Part shown: positions 62,135 to 64,000 of the stretch, in pieces | Position numbering within the stretch: the stretch's first letter is position 1 | Layout of the letters: every line of letters begins with the position of its first letter | Source of the DNA: Daphnia carinata | Lineage: Eukaryota > Arthropoda > Branchiopoda > Diplostraca > Daphniidae | Reading direction: 5' to 3' | Assembly (NCBI RefSeq): GCF_022539665.2 | Contig: NC_081331.1 | Span: 1,212,501 to 1,276,500, forward strand | Length of the DNA: 64,000 nt | The notes under the pieces: generated by a model | Seen by the model: the letters and a program-made list of their open reading frames with translations, nothing else | The model's database searches: none | Told to the model about the DNA's origin: nothing | Translations under genes and position numbers: made by a program

Positions 62135-62147
62135 CGCCATCTATGAG
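62135..62147 (-). promoter_or_regulatory. CTCF-like motif upstream of CDK2AP1
   Basis: On the minus strand it reads CTCATAGATGGCG, sharing TAGATGGCG with the site at 9310. It is the weakest of the three matches and lies 444 nt upstream of the CDK2AP1 ATG, next to the CGATA palindrome. Confidence 0.25.
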
Positions 62148-62161
62148 ATGCGACAGCCAAC

Positions 62162-62181
62162 TTTCGATACTTTTATCGAAA
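62162..62181. promoter_or_regulatory. CGATA palindrome (TTTCGATA-CTTT-TATCGAAA)
   Basis: A perfect 8-bp inverted repeat with a 4-nt spacer lies about 400 nt upstream of CDK2AP1. Each arm contains CGATA, resembling half-sites of the DRE/BEAF-type motifs found at arthropod housekeeping promoters. Both downstream genes are housekeeping-type, which fits, but the assignment is inference. Confidence 0.35.
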
Positions 62182-62578
62182 ACAATATAATTTCTTTCGC
62201 AAATTGGAGCGAAAATTATTATATAAAGCTGGAATAAATAATTTTGCTAAAGTAATTTAATTTCAAAGAAACAGCTTCCCGATCCCGAACCCTCAGTCGA
62301 AATTCTTGATGCGAAAAGCGCATCAAAAGTATCAAAATGTTGCAGAAGTAGACAACGTTGCCCAAGGTTGTGCTAAAGAGAAATATATTCGCCGAGAAGC
62401 GTCTGTAGAGTTGGTAACAACAATTCCATTTGACGTTTCTCTGTTTCTTGACTTCAGTTGAACAAAAAGTGGAAGAAATTTCTGAGAAATCTTGCAAAGT
62501 GCGTATTAAATAGTATATATTTTTGCTACTGGTATTTTAAATAAAACAATTTTATACATTTTATTTTTACATAGTATA

Positions 62579-63101
62579 ATGGATGACGATGTTCAAGCTA
62601 TAGACACACCACTTTCTCACATTAACGGAGGAAGCATTTCATTTGTTGTTCCGGATCCAGATTCAAATTCTTCTGGTACAATAAACTTCCATTAATGAAG
62701 CTCATGTTGCCGTGATATGTACTGATAAGCACATTCTTGCCAAGCAATTTTGGCTTTGCAAAAAAAAAAAAATAAATAAATAAAAATCACATTGCTATGT
62801 AAGTTTTTTTAAAATTCACAAATGCTTTTCTTGTCAGGAGGTGTGCTGATGCAGAATCAAGTGCCGCAATCCAAATACGCCCAACTTCTTGGTAACATTC
62901 AATTCATGTACGAGTTACCTTTCCTTTTTTTCATTATTTAACATTTTGATTTCAGCTGTGATTGAGGATATGGGCAAAGATATCCGTCCTACTTATGCTG
63001 GCAGTAAGAGCAGTGCAGAACGATTGAAAAGGGGAATCGTCCATGCTCGCATTTTAGTGCGAGAGTGCTTATTGGAAACGGAGAGGAGTGCCCGGCAATA
63101 A
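62579..63101 (+). CDS. CDK2AP1: CDK2-associated protein 1 (DOC-1), 3 coding exons
   Basis: Small nuclear protein of 98 aa that binds CDK2 and is a subunit of the NuRD chromatin complex in animals. Exons: 62579-62675, 62838-62891, 62956-63101; introns of 162 and 64 nt, both phase 1. The N-terminus is variable (starts [12 protein letters not shown]). The C-terminal part is the conserved family block: [31 protein letters not shown] and [11 protein letters not shown], nearly identical to the human protein (115 aa), which is longer only at its variable N-terminus. The ATG has A at -3 and G at +4. An acceptor ends at 62574, so an upstream non-coding exon exists. The stop is 8 nt before the DPH7 ATG on the same strand. 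Confidence 0.96.
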
Positions 63102-63109
63102 CGATAAAA

Positions 63110-64000
63110 ATGGCAAACATTAAAAAACTTCAGTCGTGGGACACAGTGCTTTACGCTGACTGTGTCGAATTTTGTCCTTTTGAACCTTATCTTTCTATAG
63201 CCATCTGTGGCACTTATCAATTGTGTGAAAGTGAAGCGTCGCGCGTTGGTCGCCTCAGTCTCCATTCGATCGACCCTGATCAAATCGATATAACTCCAAT
63301 TCAACTAGTTGACAGTCCCGGTGTCCTCGATGTAAAATGGTGCCGACAAAAATCTTACAGTCAAATATCCCTGGCTGTTGCCAATTCAATTGGTCAAATC
63401 GTCATTTACACGTTTGATCCCGACTCAGTTATCCATCAAGAGCACGTGCAAAACATTGGTGATGTTGATAGTGGCCGTTTAGCACTATCATGTGATTGGT
63501 ATGATGGCTGCAAGATAGCTGTTAGCGACTCGAAAGGCGAAGTGTCATGTTTAAATGTCAGCCATCAAGGACCGGAACTAGTTGGCACGTGGAAGGCGCA
63601 CGATTATGAAGCATGGGTGGCTTCGTTTGATCGTCACTCGGACCAGCTTATTTATTCTGGTGGAGACGATAGTTGCTTCCGCTTGTGGGATATACGTGAT
63701 ACGACCAGTTCTGTTATAACCAACAGGAAAGCTCATCAGATGGGGGTGACGAGCATTGAAACATCACCTGTCGACAGCAACATTCTCGCCACTGGGAGGT
63801 ATTTCGAATTAAATCACACAGTAACCAATGATGTTCATCTTGTTGCCTTTTTTCCAGTTATGATGAGAGACTTTTAATGTGGGACAAGCGTCATATGAAA
63901 ACTTGGGTGAGCGAAACCAATCTAGGCGGTGGTGTTTGGAAACTTAAGTGGGAACCGGTTAGTGCTCGTCACCTTTTGGCAGCCACCATGCACAACGGCT
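63110..64000 (+). CDS. DPH7: Diphthine methyltransferase/methylesterase DPH7 (WDR85), 5' part, cut by window end
   Basis: WD40-repeat enzyme that demethylates diphthine methyl ester on elongation factor 2, the step before the final amidation in diphthamide synthesis; cytosolic. Exon 1 is 63110-63798 and exon 2 begins at 63858 and runs off the window; 277 codons are visible. WD-type units include YSGGDDSCFRLWDIR and, across the splice, LATGSYDERLLMWDKR, followed by GGGVWKLKWEP as in DPH7 of other animals. The opening (LQSWDTVLYADCVEFCP) is also typical of the family. ATG 63110 has A at -3 and G at +4, and there is no earlier in-frame ATG. There is no room for its own promoter after CDK2AP1 except inside that gene. 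Confidence 0.95.

Larger units (their letters stand above)
55311..62161. other. Spacer between dpr and CDK2AP1
   Basis: About 6.9 kb. The left part probably contains the 5' UTR exons and promoter of dpr (minus strand). I cannot place them. One exon-like segment on the + strand (58634-58689, between ctttcag and GTGAGC) reads GCAFYCQDSGQTTFTWPLR, but no partner exon was found. Microsatellites lie at 59281-59306 (GA) and 60452-60475 (ATACC). No other gene is supported. Confidence 0.5.

Overview
The window is a piece of an animal nuclear genome. Every gene I can support is split by GT-AG introns, many of them 70-130 nt. It looks arthropod and most likely crustacean (a branchiopod such as Daphnia would fit). 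The reasons are the C-type allatostatin pair, including the peptide [14 protein letters not shown]-amide familiar from crustaceans, a Dpr-family neuronal Ig receptor, high intron density with many very short introns, and AT-rich spacers full of homopolymers. The species call is inference. I see no bacterial, phage, CRISPR, rRNA or tRNA features and no recognisable transposon ORF.

Left part (1.3-17 kb, + strand): a tandem family of SLC26 anion transporters. Copy 1 (1595-7591, 10 coding exons) and copy 2 (9002-12761, 11 coding exons) share nine introns at the same places and phases. A third, decayed copy follows (14.96-15.56 kb, perhaps a scrap at 16.8 kb). Copies 1 and 2 differ at the anion-site residue, Gly in copy 1 (as in SLC26A11) and Ser in copy 2.

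Middle (18-25 kb, + strand): two neighbouring C-type allatostatin precursor genes. The allatostatin-CC gene (19562-22010) encodes GQSSQRVFWRCYFNAVSCF with a free C-terminus. The allatostatin-CCC gene (24360-24815) encodes amidated [15 protein letters not shown] could not find the third member (PISCF-type AST-C). 24.8-30.5 kb has no gene I can support.

Right-centre (30.5-55.3 kb, - strand): one Dpr-family two-Ig-domain surface protein in six coding exons over about 25 kb, with a 15.5 kb first intron and a possible second C-terminal form made by a 55-nt intron.

Right edge (62.6-64 kb, + strand): CDK2AP1/DOC-1 (62579-63101), and the start of DPH7/WDR85 (63110 to beyond the window). The DPH7 ATG lies 8 nt after the CDK2AP1 stop, an operon-like arrangement unusual for an arthropod.

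Exon joins were worked out by eye from splice signals, reading-frame continuity and known family sequence patterns. No search or alignment program was run. Long spacers and introns contain only short unassignable ORFs, microsatellites, one imperfect tandem duplication (40.2-40.45 kb) and a few regulatory-looking motifs.
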